Assembly (NCBI GenBank): GCA_964016985.1
Contig: OZ024831.1
Coordinates: 28,500,633-28,564,632 of the forward strand
Source: Anodontia alba
Taxonomy: Eukaryota; Mollusca; Bivalvia; Lucinida; Lucinidae
DNA length: 64,000 nucleotides
Reading direction: 5' to 3'
Each line of letters begins with the position of its first letter. The stretch's first letter is position 1. The notes below the pieces were generated by a model. The model was given only the letters and a program-made list of their open reading frames with translations. It was not told where the DNA came from and did not search any database. The position numbers and the translations under genes are program-made. Of this stretch, positions 63,064 through 64,000 are shown piece after piece.

Positions 63064-64000
63064 AGCTCACCTGAGCTATGCTCAGGATGAGCTATAGTGA
63101 TCACTTTTTGTCTGCCGTCCATCCGTGCGTCTGTCCATTAACATTTTCAAATGACTTCTCTGAAACTGCTGAGCCAATTTTGCTCAAATTTCATATGGCG
63201 CCTCCTTAGGTTGGGGGACGAAAGATTGCTAAAATGATTGCTGGCCAAGGTGGCCGCCATGCCCATATATGGTAAAAACCTTTAAAAATCTTCTTCTCCA
63301 GAACCGAGGATGCCTTGGGGCTGAGTCTTTACACAAATCATCGGGGACAGGAGATCGATTAAAATTGCTAAAATAATGGTTGTACATTGACATTTGACCT
63401 TTTTATGGCGAGGTCAAGTTTGCATTGTATGGGCACCATAAATTAGTATGGGAAAAATGTTGAGAATTTCAAACAACTTCTCTATCTGAAGCCTCTGGGC
63501 CAGTGTTGCTCAAATTTCATGAGGAGCCTCCTTGGGACAGGGGAATGAAAGATTACTAAAATGGTCGTTGTCCATTGACCAAGATGGCCACCATGCCTAT
63601 GATGTTCGACCTTTGTACAGCAAGGTCAAATTTGCTTCCCCAAGCATTTGTATTGACCGTATACATTTATATGGGGAAAATGTTGAGAATTCATATTTTG
63701 GCCATCTCTATAATCCAGTTGAATCCAAACCTGATGATGAGCATTAGGGCGCTTAGTAGACACTAAATAGCGAAATGAGCCAATAGAAATCCAAGATGGC
63801 CGCCTTAGCCGCCATCTTGAAAATCAGTTTTCGACATCTCTTCTCAAACCTTAGCTCGCTATGAGCCAAAACTTGCTCTGTAGCAACAGGATGACTTCTG
63901 GATCGAAATGAGCTAAAATTGTGTCGATTAGAAATCCAAGATGGCCACAATGGTTCCGCTCCATTGAACAAGATGGGCACCAGAGCTAAAAATAGAAATT
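63064..64000. mobile_element. Left part of a tandem-repeat element, cut by window end
   Basis: Starts agctcacctgagctatgctc, a palindromic edge like agctcgcctg of 13765, then caatttgctcaaatttcat-type repeats (63180 and 63500) and aagatggccgcc motifs. Right end not in the window. Confidence 0.6.

Larger units (their letters stand above)
57975..64000. other. Region downstream of BBX
   Basis: BBX 3' UTR starts at 57975. The first AATAAA is at 58134, inside a family A hairpin, and others follow at about 59586; none can be chosen. The remainder is hairpins, one SINE-1 copy and the start of a tandem-repeat element. No further gene recognised; the stretch at 59600-60130 shows nothing identifiable. 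Confidence 0.6.

Overview
This is eukaryotic nuclear DNA: AT-rich and intron-dense, full of microsatellites and small transposable elements, with no operons or bacterial signals. The repeat types (regulatory-looking ~160-bp tandem repeats inside terminally palindromic elements, tRNA-derived SINEs, mariner, hAT, RTE and jockey/CR1-like remains) and the molluscan/invertebrate look of the two genes suggest a bivalve mollusc. That assignment is an inference, not a proof.

Two protein-coding genes can be reconstructed, both on the + strand. (1) Positions 4573-20772, 11 recognised exons: a secreted copper monooxygenase of the peptidylglycine alpha-hydroxylating monooxygenase (PHM) / dopamine beta-hydroxylase superfamily. 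All six copper ligands are present. The residues that anchor the peptide carboxylate in classical PHM are replaced, and there is no PAL (lyase) domain. The model has two defects: a TGA at the exon 3/exon 4 junction, and about 17 missing residues next to a 200-N assembly gap (18765-18964). (2) Positions 33878-57974, 8 coding exons, 1241 aa: an orthologue of the HMG-box transcription factor BBX (Bobby sox). The HMG box is split over exons 1 and 2, and several BBX-specific short motifs are recognisable downstream. Exon phases agree through the whole BBX model.

Everything else is non-coding or mobile. 1-4572: microsatellites and small palindromes. 4690-20552: PHM introns, holding a dead mariner (10461-12430) that contains a 5'-truncated LINE, and a tandem-repeat element (13765-15830). 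20773-33870: intergenic, with a LINE graveyard at 28640-31130 that shows insertions inside insertions. 34073-56889: BBX introns, holding a hAT-like element (46751-49286) inserted in a dead RTE LINE (46530-50620), two more tandem-repeat elements, five complete tRNA-derived SINEs of one family (with 30308-30722 upstream and 60920-61225 downstream included in the family) and dozens of hairpin MITEs. 57975-64000: downstream intergenic DNA, again hairpin-rich.

The most unusual large-scale feature is the density of near-perfect palindromic elements, assignable to at least seven families (A to G). Hairpin arm modules are shared between families that have different termini, and family ends lie within about 50 bp of most BBX splice acceptors.
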